Position numbers and translations under genes: made by a program
NCBI GenBank assembly: GCA_951394045.1
Contig: OX595996.1
Span: 1,674,001 to 1,738,000, forward strand
Direction: 5' to 3'
DNA: 64,000 nt
Source: Nitzschia sp. DOCU1
Taxonomy: Eukaryota; Bacillariophyta; Bacillariophyceae; Bacillariales; Bacillariaceae
Shown: in pieces, positions 49,105 through 58,393 of the stretch
Layout: each line of letters begins with the position of its first letter
How positions within the stretch are numbered: position 1 is the stretch's first letter
The notes under the pieces: model-generated
Database searches by the model: none
What the model saw: the letters and a program-made list of their open reading frames with translations, nothing else
Told to the model about the DNA's origin: nothing

Positions 49105-50556
49105 GAGCAGCGGATGGATAGAGTGGCCCGTTTTGGAGGATAGAATCGAGGGTTAAGGTTTCACCTTGTGTAGAAAGTGATGCCATCATAGATGCATGTG
49201 TGGGCTTTTCCAACAATAGTTCATTATGGGGACAGAATCGTCTCCGACGAGAGCGTTGGACCCGTCCCCCAGTGCCATAGACACGCCACATGAGGCCTTC
49301 TTTTTTGTATACCCGTTCGTCAAGTGGAGAATACCACTGGGGCCATGATTTCACTGCTTCTTGATCGGTCCAAACCCCGAGTTGCTTTCGGAGCCGTCTG
49401 TTGGAATTCGGGGAGTATGGCAGGAGAAATGCCTTCTGGAGTGCTGTTCGCCATAGTTGCCAGAAACTGGGGCTGAGGGTTGGAATCCGTCTTGGCCATT
49501 GGAGTTTGCGTAGGGTTGGGGCACGAATCCCAGCTAATGCGTTGACGGTAAGGAATCTTCCGTCGCTGGTGGTGATGTCAGCCAGCGACACAACTTCTAG
49601 AAACAGGCGGCAGGTGTTAAGGATCTTGAGGTCGTTCCCCCCTCGGAAGCCTGCTTGCACAAATGCCGGGATTAGGAAAGTGTCATGGATACGTAACAGC
49701 TGGAGTTGAGACCATGGGCCCTCCACCGTTATGTCGGAGTTGCTAACAAAGCGCCACAGAGCTTTCATCCAGGAGTCAGTTACCAAGTGTTCCACTCGTT
49801 TATAATCTTGCCGACCAAGATGCCCTGCACATCCTAATTCCAGGAAGAGTTCTTCAATATTGGCTACTTGAAGCTGACCCGTGAGGGACTGGCTGCCAAT
49901 TTCTTCAAGGAGCGATTGGATGTGCGTAAGCTCTTGGTTGTACCATGGGTGCATGAGGTTAAGTCCTTGATATTCCGAGGGCCCGTATACCACCACACGG
50001 GGAAAGGTACGGGCCAGCCCAGTTCGTGGAAGGAGTTGTTGCAGCACTGGGCTCAGAATTGAGTCCCATTGCTTCTTGGATAGTGTTGTCACTGTCGTCG
50101 GGTACTCTATTGTCTTCATGAAAGAACTTTGAAGTGCGTACCAGATATCGTTCTTGGATGCCCTTTGCGTGCGGAGAAGGTCTGCAAACTCTAGGGCTTT
50201 GCCTCGTAAATATTCGTATTGGGCCGCCTCATTGCCATCCATCGATAAAAATACTCCAAGCGTTTTTTCTGCATGATTAACATCGAATCGTCTCAGTGTC
50301 TGTCTGGGTCCTTCAGGAGATCTGATCGAAATCTCACCCGGGGTGTCTTCCACCTTCTTGTAAATCCATTTATTACCCGTCCATTCAAAATCAATAAGAT
50401 ACCAGAAACTTTTGCTGGGGACAAGTGCACCGCCTGATGCTCTTAGTCCTCCCTCCCACCTATCGGCCATCTCCTGCATGTCTTGAACAATAACGTGGGA
50501 TGGTGTGTCAACGTTGGACCCAGTGTGCACTAGATTGGTATCATCGACAAAGGCAA
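49094..50556 (-). CDS. LINE copy C ORF2, reverse transcriptase C-terminal half (5'-truncated)
   Basis: The LINE sequence opens at 50556 with YFAFVDDTNLVHTG, which holds the catalytic FVDD; the nominal ATG at 50530 lies downstream of it. The following thumb and linker resemble copy A: DMQEMADRWEGGLRASGGALVPSKSFWYLIDFEW and the stretch LGVFLSMDGNEAAQYEYLRGKALEFADLLRTQ (compare LGTFIAMDGNQRAILDSLRTKVDLWADKIRTG). It stops at TAG 49094-49096. The fragment lacks fingers and palm and is not functional. Upstream transcription could fuse it with the Harbinger accessory protein, since that frame reads a few codons into the LINE (TLPLSMIPI). Confidence 0.85.
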
Positions 50557-50573
50557 AGTAAGGTGGCTCTCCT
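50557..50573. repeat. 17-bp target-site duplication, LINE copy C, 5' side
   Basis: Identical to 47239-47255. Confidence 0.92.
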
Positions 50574-52091
50574 TTTCAGCACTAATGCGTGTCTCACGGC
50601 TTTCCTCTGCGATAGAGTCAATTGCACGAGCAATCTTCTTTCGGGCACCATCATCGTAGTCTTCGCTGAAAGTGGTGCTTGGGCTGTCACCTCGTTTGCC
50701 ACGCTTTCTTCCACTATCGCCAACAACAGAAGGAGGAGAAACCCCATCCTTGGTAGATGTTGCATCATACATGACCTGAATGCAATTCTGGAGAAGGTTA
50801 TATTTGTCGAACAGTTCCCACAAATACAAGTAATAGGTGGGCAATGGTGCCTTATTGTTCTGGCAGAAGTTTCGACGCTGGTCAAGGGCCAATTGACTGC
50901 GTCCCTCTAGGCGCCCAAGCTGGGTAGCTGATTTAAGGCCATGTTCAGAATCTTCAAAGCTTTCATCTTCGTCGTCGACATCAATGCGGCCCCCCTCCCC
51001 TTGGCCACTCCTTTCCCAGTTTTTGATCATACGATAGAGGGGAGACTTAATTTGAGTAAGATGATTTGCCACATTTTCTGTTGTTGCTTTTCGATACTTG
51101 CTGCAAACTTCCCAGCCAATGTCGATGGGCCGGGCGAAGTCTTCATGGCAGGTCATGACAAGAGTAGTGGGATTGAAGTCAGGATCATTCCATTTGTTGG
51201 CAATTAGTTCATAGGCTGTGGGGGGGCGACAGTCCGAATTACGTCCATCAAGCTGTGCACGAGATAGGACATTATCTTTTTCTAGGAAAGCTTTCTTGCA
51301 GTCATCTTCTAAGATACAATGGAAGAGTCGTAGCCACGGTTGGGGCGACCTCCAACTAGCTTCCATTGCATCTTCTTCTAGTTTACGCGCCTCTAACTCA
51401 GCCGACAATGTAGAGGACATAAATGCGACCCTCCGGCGGATGTAGAGAATACTCTCTTTGTTTGTGATGGGGTGTGCTTGCAGCCAATCTTCAAGCTTGT
51501 TTTGCCTCCATTGATTTGGTGCTGGCTCCTTTTTAATTATCTCCTGGTACTACAATCGCCAGCGACGAGTGATCTCTTCAACCAAATCAGAACTCCTTGG
51601 TTTGAAATGCTTCTTGGGTTGTTCCTTAAAAGGAGTGCAGTTGTTAACATCCATCAGGGGTGATGTTTTGTCATCATCAACATACAACCCAATTGCCATG
51701 CAAGCAAGCTTCTTTGGATCGAAGCATACACTGATATAATAGATCTCTTCAGCAGTTTTTGGTACTCCAGGTTCACCAGAATCTTCTGGGATAACAGAAG
51801 TGTCATCATCTTCATTGGTCGTAGCCATTGTTGAATAATATCGTTGTAGTGTGGCTGTCTTTTGTGTTGTCATTGTCATTGGCACCACCGTGTTTTTGAA
51901 TTGTCATTGGCCCCGCCGTCCTCAGTCGAATGATTCCAGGGGGTATGTCGGTCCGATTCGAAGGGGTACGATTTTTGATGCTTCAGGACCCTATGGTTTT
52001 TCCCGGTCCCAAAGAAGCCGGCGAAGAAATGAAAATCGTACCCCTGGAATACTTGGATTAAAACAAAAACCGGTTATGGGCCCTACGAAAG

Positions 52092-52132
52092 TACGAAAGT
52101 ACGAAATTGCAAACAAGCGAAAGTACAACGTC
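52092..52132 (-). repeat. Right terminal inverted repeat (41 bp)
   Basis: Exact reverse complement of 46412-46452; followed by TAA 52133-52135. Confidence 0.93.
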
Positions 52133-52472
52133 TAAAGCGGCCGAGTGAGAGTTTCACCGGACCGATGATAAGTGCAGTCAAGTTAGTCAGTATTTCAACT
52201 GACAGAGGCACAGACGCGAGATATGCGACATGCGCCCCCGCCCAGCCGCGCTCGCGCGCAGTCCGAAGTGGTAATAAATAGAGAAAAGAATTTGAGACCG
52301 AGCAGGGCGGGCGACCATGACAGTCGAAGGCGGCGATCATCATCTCGCGCGCGTGCGTTGAGTTTTGGTGGTCGCCGACGCAATTTGCGTTTTGGGAGTG
52401 CTCCACTAAGGTGATATCGAATTGCATCCGTGCCGCTTCTCTTCACATCAGTACCCTACATTTGACTTGAGA
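52133..52472. other. GC-rich upstream region of the fucosyltransferase-like gene
   Basis: Contains the right TAA duplication, then a GC-rich stretch (about 52230-52260 and 52340-52380). No ORF supported; probable promoter/5' UTR. Confidence 0.45.
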
Positions 52473-55166
52473 ATGGTCGTTCCTCGACTGGACAGTCCCA
52501 GTCGTTCTGGCCGTGGTAGACGGAAGCTAAAGTTATTTTGTCATCATCGTCGGCGGTCAGCGGTATCGTCCGTTGGATTTGTGGTGTTTGTGTCATGCAT
52601 GGGCTTGTGGCTGATTCAGCAACAACCGAGTTTTCCATCGTTGATTTTGTATGAAGCAATACACGACTTGCCAGTAGCAACGGTGCCTACTCCCACTATA
52701 AGTAGCGCCGCGAGTCCACGGAAGAAGGAAGTGTATGGATTGCCACGTACTTCTAGCACCAAGAAAGTGTATGGGTCGAAGAAGCGAATAGTCGATGGCG
52801 ACGCCAGAACAAAATCAAACACAGATCTGGCGATTGCACCGTTTCATCCAAATCCAAGGGTGTATCCTGGACCTCCCAGAAAGTTTTCACCACTTCCGTT
52901 TGATGGAGACGGCGTCCCGAATGTCGTTCATGGCTGTGTGAGTGGTGCCAATACAAATGCTACTACCAACACGGAGCTGATGATTGATCAGATTCAAATA
53001 CACGTGCACGTTGCATCCTCGTCCTTTTTATTATGGGAATCGCTACAAAAGGCAAACTACTCAGGGTGGACCAAAGCGCTTCCCCTGTACATAATTATCT
53101 CGGAAGAAGCTACTGCGGCGGCAACAATACCCGATTCCTTTCAGTGGGGCCACGGACCTATGCATGTGATCCGTTCGAATGTGACATACACATGGTGGGA
53201 TTATCTGGCGCAGGCGGCAAGACAAGCTGGAAGCAATTCGCTGTTCATCGCTCTAAGCGAAAATACGCAACTCTCTCCCATATACTTTCAATACTTGCAA
53301 CACGTTTTGAGGAAATATGCGAAAACCCCACGTTGCCGAGATTCCAATCTGGTCGGATTTGCCTTGGCTCACTTGAGTGGTGGCGGCAAAGCTCTACGCA
53401 AGGCTCTAGATCAACAACGAAAACAGCGACGCTCACGACATGGAAATGGAAACACGGTCATCTTGTCCAATCGAGGTTCTACGAGCCCGGCCGCAATTTG
53501 GAGCGATCAAATCACACAATTCTATCCGTTTGCAAAGCGTCGAGTCAAGCATCCTAGGGCAGTTCCGGACATTCCAAACTTTCCTTCCACTACTACTGTC
53601 GATTGGAAGAGGGCTTGGATGGAATTTATCTATGGTCGTGGCCTTGTCATGCTATATCCAGTCCTAGTTAATTCTGGACAATTGGCATGTCGAGCAACGC
53701 AACCCCAATCCTGTTTTGAAGAGCTAATAGACAAGGACGATGGTGTCGATATCAACCTACCTACCTACGGAGACTTGAGCATTTTTAACATTCAAAATCA
53801 ATTGACGAGCAAAGAAATTCTCATGGCTACGGGAACTCATCATCTCAATACGATTTACAATGTCAGCCAAGGATCACAGGGTTTGCTTCGCTATTGGGCC
53901 CGACCGGGATGGAAAGTGCCCAGCATATGGAAAAATGGCGAAGGCGACGCCTCGAATAATCCATTGCTCTGCGTGGCGGACGCATATTCGTCTGCCGAAC
54001 TCATGAACAATCGAACTGCTGCTGACTCTACAAAAGCTTCCACTACGCGCTACTTTTTATTTGAGCCACAGTTTGGGACGAACAATCAAATTCATGCTAT
54101 TATGGAAGGGTACTATTGGGCCAAGCTACTCGGCCGTCAGCTGGTTCTACCACCTCTGTTGACACCTCGTGTCAGTGCCTTTAGCGATGCCGTCCAAAAT
54201 CGATCGCATTGGATTGACTTTGAACGATTTTATCAACTCTTGCCATTTGGTGATTCCCAAAACTTCTTTGGAAAGCACTTTCGACAGCCATATTTTGGTG
54301 GACGACATGAGCACGACGATTTACCTCCGATTTCATTTGCCAAATTTGAACAACTGAACATTCAACCGTGGCGGTTTTTGCGGTTGACACGTACGACTGC
54401 CTTTGATCAATTTGCTAGACTCTTGACGGAATCAATGGGATTGCCAGTCGATGGCGAATTGGTCCAATTAAAGCACCTGTTCAACCAAGTCGTTCCCGTG
54501 GAAAGAGTTCAACATTTGTTGGGCGGATGCAACGATCAAGTGTTGGCCGTGGACAGTATTTACTTCGCCGCCTTGATTGATGCGGATCCACGCAAACTCA
54601 TGGCAGAAACCCTGGCATTGAGTCCGGCAATCCAAGACGACATTTCGAAAGTCCAAGAAAGTTTGCGTGCCGAACTGGGTAGTTCGAATTATACGTGCTA
54701 CCATGTGCGACTTGGGGATTTTGCGCAAATGTGTGCCAGTATTGAAGATAGAAACAGTGATCCTGATCACGTAGGACAATGGCTGAAAAAGACGGCAAAA
54801 CGATTTCAATGCTCTGTTGGCAATGACGATTTGAAGGCTGAGTTACTTGACGATCCCCGACCCGCCTTGATTCTTTCCGACGATCCGGATGCCCTACGTG
54901 AGGCCATTGCGGCAAAGACCGCTACAGGTACTCCCGTTGTTACTTCGCACTGGATAAATAATGTCACACGTTCTGTTAGCGGTTTCGTGGGCGATGAATT
55001 GAATTTATTGTCCTTGGTGGTTGATCAAACGCTCTGTGCCAATGCAGAAGTGGCAATTTTGAATCGTTTCTCGACTGTGAGCCAACGTATTGCCAGTGTG
55101 CGACAGGAACAAGGCGTTAAATATTGGGAAAAGAAGGAGCGGCGGTACACTATTGGTGATGATTAG
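52473..55166 (+). CDS. O-fucosyltransferase-like type II membrane protein
   Basis: 897 residues from ATG 52473; single exon. A basic N-terminus and one transmembrane segment (AVSSVGFVVFVSCMGLWLI, about residues 29-47) give a type II Golgi topology. A first lumenal region (residues 170-400; QIQIHVHVASSSFLLWESLQ, LYIIISEEAT, SLFIALSENTQLSPIYFQYL) resembles a glycosyltransferase A-type fold but lacks a clear DxD. The C-terminal half carries GDP-fucose O-fucosyltransferase features: YFLFEPQFGTNNQIHAIMEGYYWAKLLGRQLVLPPLL, WIDFERFYQLLPFG and CYHVRLGDFAQMC (the H-x-R-x-GD-F motif), then ALILSDDPDALREAI. It would transfer fucose, or a related sugar, to secreted proteins. The two-domain arrangement is unusual. 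Confidence 0.8.
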   Translation: MVVPRLDSPSRSGRGRRKLKLFCHHRRRSAVSSVGFVVFVSCMGLWLIQQQPSFPSLILYEAIHDLPVATVPTPTISSAASPRKKEVYGLPRTSSTKKVYGSKKRIVDGDARTKSNTDLAIAPFHPNPRVYPGPPRKFSPLPFDGDGVPNVVHGCVSGANTNATTNTELMIDQIQIHVHVASSSFLLWESLQKANYSGWTKALPLYIIISEEATAAATIPDSFQWGHGPMHVIRSNVTYTWWDYLAQAARQAGSNSLFIALSENTQLSPIYFQYLQHVLRKYAKTPRCRDSNLVGFALAHLSGGGKALRKALDQQRKQRRSRHGNGNTVILSNRGSTSPAAIWSDQITQFYPFAKRRVKHPRAVPDIPNFPSTTTVDWKRAWMEFIYGRGLVMLYPVLVNSGQLACRATQPQSCFEELIDKDDGVDINLPTYGDLSIFNIQNQLTSKEILMATGTHHLNTIYNVSQGSQGLLRYWARPGWKVPSIWKNGEGDASNNPLLCVADAYSSAELMNNRTAADSTKASTTRYFLFEPQFGTNNQIHAIMEGYYWAKLLGRQLVLPPLLTPRVSAFSDAVQNRSHWIDFERFYQLLPFGDSQNFFGKHFRQPYFGGRHEHDDLPPISFAKFEQLNIQPWRFLRLTRTTAFDQFARLLTESMGLPVDGELVQLKHLFNQVVPVERVQHLLGGCNDQVLAVDSIYFAALIDADPRKLMAETLALSPAIQDDISKVQESLRAELGSSNYTCYHVRLGDFAQMCASIEDRNSDPDHVGQWLKKTAKRFQCSVGNDDLKAELLDDPRPALILSDDPDALREAIAAKTATGTPVVTSHWINNVTRSVSGFVGDELNLLSLVVDQTLCANAEVAILNRFSTVSQRIASVRQEQGVKYWEKKERRYTIGDD

Positions 55167-55179
55167 AGCAGCAACCAGT

Positions 55180-56025
55180 CTATTTTTTCTTCTTTTGTTG
55201 TAGATTTATCAATGAACGCAATCGCTCTCGAGTCGATTGTAGCTTCAGGAGTGGCACCAAGTCTCGTGGAAATTGCTGTGCATTCAAAAGTTTGGAGGTT
55301 ACAAAGAACGATAAATGTTCATTGTAGTAATTTGAATTGTCACTTTTAGTCATCCAGTCTAGATTCAAGGAAACCACAGAGGATAGGATTTCTTGGTAAT
55401 CCAACGGTGATGGTTGCGATGTTAAGGTCGCTTGCACTACTGCTAGTTCTTGTGGGGACCAAGCTTGATTTTGTTTTTGATCCAATAGTAACGTCGCATT
55501 TACGACAATATACGGCTTGTCTTTGGCACTTCCTTCACTAACGACGTGCTGAATCTGAAATCTAGCAACTCCAATGGCGTTGAGTTGAATGCGCCGTCGA
55601 CGTTCCATGTTGCCAACGGTCGGAATCGTGGCCTCGTTCCAGTCTAATACGGCAAACAAAGTTCCAACATCCCCTGGTTCCACCAGAGGAACGATGGAAC
55701 CCGTTCCCCCCTCGGTCACCAATTGAGGCTTGTCGGCCACGTAGAGGGCTCCGAAGAGTGGTGTTGATGGCGATGGTGACTCTATGATGGATTCCGCCAT
55801 TTTCAAGTAGCGATCTTCGTACAAATTCAACGTCAAGCGATCCGAAGGCAAGCGAGGAAATTTGCGCAGAGGAAAAATGGCGAGATTAGGAAACGCGACG
55901 ACGCCATCGTCATCATGATGAAGAGCTGGAAAAGATGACGACGATGCTGCCATTCTTCCAAAGGGAAAGACGTGATCATGATGATGGTGCCAAATCGTCA
56001 ACAAGAAAAGGAGGGCAGAAATCAT
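55180..56025 (-). CDS. LON substrate-binding-domain protein
   Basis: 281 residues from ATG 56025; the upstream extension starts with TTG. The N-terminus MISALLFLLTIWHHHHDHVF is a hydrophobic signal/anchor. Residues 45-260 match the LON N-terminal domain: LAIFPLRKFPRLPSDRLTLNLYEDRYLKMAESIIE, LFGALYVAD, GDVGTLFAVLDWNE, RRRIQLNAIGVARFQIQHVVSEG, and a C-terminal helical part ending PLLKLQSTRERLRSLI. It has no AAA+ or protease domain, so it is a stand-alone LON protein, as found in plastid and secretory contexts. Tail-to-tail with the fucosyltransferase-like gene; stops are 13 bp apart. Confidence 0.85.
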   Translation of the reverse strand: MISALLFLLTIWHHHHDHVFPFGRMAASSSSFPALHHDDDGVVAFPNLAIFPLRKFPRLPSDRLTLNLYEDRYLKMAESIIESPSPSTPLFGALYVADKPQLVTEGGTGSIVPLVEPGDVGTLFAVLDWNEATIPTVGNMERRRRIQLNAIGVARFQIQHVVSEGSAKDKPYIVVNATLLLDQKQNQAWSPQELAVVQATLTSQPSPLDYQEILSSVVSLNLDWMTKSDNSNYYNEHLSFFVTSKLLNAQQFPRDLVPLLKLQSTRERLRSLINLQQKKKK

Positions 56026-56582
56026 CGCGTCCCGGTTCCGTCGCTCTAACAACCAAGCAATAATCGCACGTCTATCTTCATTTCGATCATCTAGCTACCA
56101 TTGGTGTAGCTCCCAGGGAACACCGGTGATTCTGCTGGCTGATAGTGCTGTCTACGAAACAGGTAAAGCTGCATGGACACTGATCCTTTCGCACGCCTCT
56201 CGGTGGCGCCCATTGGCATCCCCTCATTTGTTCGTTCAACTGTTTCTTACGGTGAGATACGAGAGGTGGTACAGTACGATGTTCCCCGAAATTAGATGAC
56301 TAAAGCGACCCAACACACATCTGGTGTCGCAGCGACGTCTCAGCCATGATCGAAAGGATGTTCTCCAGCCGTTGGATGCAAAAAATGTGAGGAGAAAGGT
56401 AAAAGGAGCGGTCATGCTGGTCTCAGGAAGAAGTAAAATAACTTCCAAGGTCTATCATCAGACCCAACAAAACATTGCGTATTGAATGGAAATAGCACAT
56501 CAGCGCTGCAATTGACGTTTCGAGATCGACTGTTGCTTTAGTACTCGCAAAAAAGTAGGCTGCTTGTCCAGGCAGTGGAGGA
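56026..56582. promoter_or_regulatory. Intergenic region between divergent genes
   Basis: 557 bp between divergent starts (LON protein and exostosin-like protein). Both promoters must lie here; no specific motif identified. Confidence 0.45.
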
Positions 56583-57935
56583 ATGATCCCACCACAGAGG
56601 ACTTCGCAGCCGCGGCCGACGCGAGCCGTTTGTCGCACAGCCATTCCACTGGTTTGCCTAACCTTGTCATCCCTCTTCATTGCAACGATGAACTTGCTGG
56701 GTTCCATGGAAATCGTCCACGTAGATCGAATTTTGGAGGACCCCAATATGCTAATCGAATCTCCCATACTGCTCCGACCACAACCACTAGTAGCAGCACC
56801 AGCAGAAGAGTCTATACGACCAGCAAACGACGGCAATATTACCATTACCATCTTTATCAACGAAAAACCCCACAATAAAAGATGGTTTCTCAGCTTTTTT
56901 CAAACGGATCAATTGTCCTTGTACGGACGCTATCACTACAAGTATGAATACTTGTACTTTCGAGCGGATCCCGACCGACTCCGACACAAAGCTCGAGCAA
57001 CACAATACTGCGTGCTAGTGGCCCTTTCAGATCAAGTCATACATTTTCAGAAAAAGTATGCTCCCCACTGCTACACTATTGCAGTCAATGATGAGTTTTG
57101 TAACGGCACCGAGCCGGATGCCATTTCGGAAATCCAAGGTCGCTTTTACTACAATCAACATACCGCAGCCCCATTATCCAATCAAACATTCATTCCTTTG
57201 GGTCCGAGACTCGATTTTTGGAAGGCCTTCAAAAAGCAAAAGACGCAACGTATCCTTCCAACTTCCCAACGTTCGTATCTCTTCAACGCCATTTTTACCC
57301 AGGAAACGAGCCCTTCTCGAACCGTTCTGGCGGACTATTTAGCATCTCACAAGAATCTTTCCTCCAATTCCATCATCAATGTGGCCCCAACGTGGAATCG
57401 AGACATGAATCCAAGCGAAACTATTCATCCTACTGATTATGTCAAGATCCTGTCCCAATCTCAATTCACTCTTTCGCCCAGCGGTCACAATCCCGAATGT
57501 TTTCGTTTGTACGAAGCAGCTACATTAGGAAGTATTCCTGTTGTAGCATTTGATCATGAATATCAAACACATTCCTGTCCTCACGCCTTTCAGCCCCTTC
57601 ACATGCAACAAGACGACGGTGAATTGCCGTTTGTCATTCTAGAGAATTGGACCATGCTGGAGTCCACCTTGGATCGACTCTTTTTTCGAGAACCTCACGG
57701 GCGCCCATCGTCTCAGCAAAGCGTGGCGCGTCGATTGGATGCCTTTCAGTCACGACTGCTCCGATGGTATCATCCTTTGATGAGACGATATGTGCGATTA
57801 TTGGAGGACCAAATCGTCGAGCACGCGCATTGTTGTCATCGAATCAAAGTCACCCCGTATGATAGTGACGACTATGAAACCTACAAGCTGCAAAAGCGTA
57901 AAATGAAACAACAGCGAAAGAGTAAAAAAAGTTAG
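56583..57935 (+). CDS. Exostosin-like (GT47/RXYLT1-type) glycosyltransferase
   Basis: 450 residues, ATG 56583, single exon. A transmembrane anchor at about residues 20-40 (IPLVCLTLSSLFIATMNLL) gives a type II Golgi protein. The lumenal domain ends in the exostosin nucleotide-sugar motif: YVKILSQSQFTLSPSGHNPECFRLYEAATLGSIPVVAFD, followed by LPFVILENWTMLESTLDRLF. Upstream features are FINEKPHNKRWFLSFFQTD and FIPLGPRLDFWKAF...SYLFNAIFTQETSPSR. Potential N-glycosylation sites occur (NITI, NGTE, NQTF). A Lys-rich C-terminus (KRKMKQQRKSKKS) is present. The sugar and acceptor are not predictable. Lies near the fucosyltransferase-like gene. Confidence 0.82.
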   Translation: MIPPQRTSQPRPTRAVCRTAIPLVCLTLSSLFIATMNLLGSMEIVHVDRILEDPNMLIESPILLRPQPLVAAPAEESIRPANDGNITITIFINEKPHNKRWFLSFFQTDQLSLYGRYHYKYEYLYFRADPDRLRHKARATQYCVLVALSDQVIHFQKKYAPHCYTIAVNDEFCNGTEPDAISEIQGRFYYNQHTAAPLSNQTFIPLGPRLDFWKAFKKQKTQRILPTSQRSYLFNAIFTQETSPSRTVLADYLASHKNLSSNSIINVAPTWNRDMNPSETIHPTDYVKILSQSQFTLSPSGHNPECFRLYEAATLGSIPVVAFDHEYQTHSCPHAFQPLHMQQDDGELPFVILENWTMLESTLDRLFFREPHGRPSSQQSVARRLDAFQSRLLRWYHPLMRRYVRLLEDQIVEHAHCCHRIKVTPYDSDDYETYKLQKRKMKQQRKSKKS

Positions 57936-58393
57936 AGAAGCTGCTGCAAAATCACGACTCAGCTGCTACTGTGTGCACCTCACCAATGATATCGTCATCA
58001 TGTAGGTGGGGGGGGGGGGAGCAAGATGAATTGTGGTTTAGATACGCCTCTTGGTGCCTCACAAGCTTAACTTCAGTCGTAGACCAATCGCGCCCGTGCG
58101 TTTAACGCGGAACGTAGAAATAAACTGTTTCGCTTGGGAGCGAGGCCACACTCCTAGAAATGCGCCTCGCGCGATGCTCGTGTTATCCAAGTGGAAAGAT
58201 GTTTTGCGTACAACACGAGATATGGCGCTGGGAGTATTTTCGGAGAGCGTGGCCTCGCTTCCACGTGAAACAGTTTATGGCACGTTTCAAATTAAAAACA
58301 ACAGAGTTCCTGTGATCGAAAACAAAATGATCATAAGAAAAACAGCTGATACTGCAAGCAAAATACTCTTAGTTGCGGCGGAATTCTCTTAGA
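57936..58393. other. Intergenic; 5' region of Sel1-repeat gene
   Basis: A G10-type homopolymer lies near 58007-58019. A 113-codon open frame (58051-58392) ends just before the Sel1 gene's start, but it lacks an ATG at its beginning and has no domain; it may be a 5' UTR. Confidence 0.45.

Larger units (their letters stand above)
47256..50556 (-). mobile_element. LINE copy C: 5'-truncated non-LTR retrotransposon
   Basis: 3.3-kb minus-strand LINE starting abruptly inside the RT domain, a few codons before the catalytic FVDD, so the 5' half is missing, as is usual after incomplete reverse transcription. Bounded by a 17-bp perfect duplication. On the coding strand the 3' end has a run of 15 A (47441-47427), then about 170 bp of other sequence, then a TTTA-repeat tail (47270-47256). 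RT and RNase H are separated by a TAG at a 19-bp tandem duplication. Confidence 0.92.
46963..51888 (-). pseudogene. Harbinger accessory ORF (DNA-binding candidate), split by LINE copy C
   Basis: Reading minus-strand pieces 51888-50557 and 47238-46963 gives one continuous protein of about 535 residues across the insertion: ...RISAEKESHLT joins RLSQEKEGRLNRLEGRV in frame. One in-frame TAG lies at 51550-51552 (RRWRL*YQEII). The middle has WRSPQPWLRLFHCILEDDCKKAFLEK...LDGRNSDCRPPTAYELIANKWNDPDFNPTT, helical with conserved Trp, perhaps a Myb/SANT-like DNA-binding region as in ORF2 proteins of Harbinger elements (inference). A Lys/Arg patch (GRKRGKRG) follows and the C-terminus is a predicted coiled coil (ARRDLLEKRIGELKANVRNF...QAELEKTVKQLEELE). 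Confidence 0.75.
46412..52132. mobile_element. PIF/Harbinger-type DNA transposon, 5.7 kb, with nested LINE
   Basis: Perfect 41-bp terminal inverted repeats (46412-46452 and 52092-52132) beginning GACGTTGTACTTTCGC, plus a TAA duplication. It encodes a Harbinger transposase N-terminus (+) and an accessory protein on the other strand, the usual two-gene plan. Subterminal CGTACTTTCG words recur at both ends. LINE copy C (47256-50556) is inserted in the accessory gene. Without the LINE the element is about 2.4 kb. With the transposase truncated it would depend on a complete relative. Confidence 0.92.

Noticed and set aside
47504..50530. LINE copy C as two independent genes
   Set aside because: The downstream ATG is in the same frame two codons after the RT stop, and copy B has both domains in one ORF.
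58051..58392. Separate small gene before the Sel1-repeat gene
   Set aside because: Frame starts without ATG, composition is unremarkable and no domain is visible; more likely 5' UTR.
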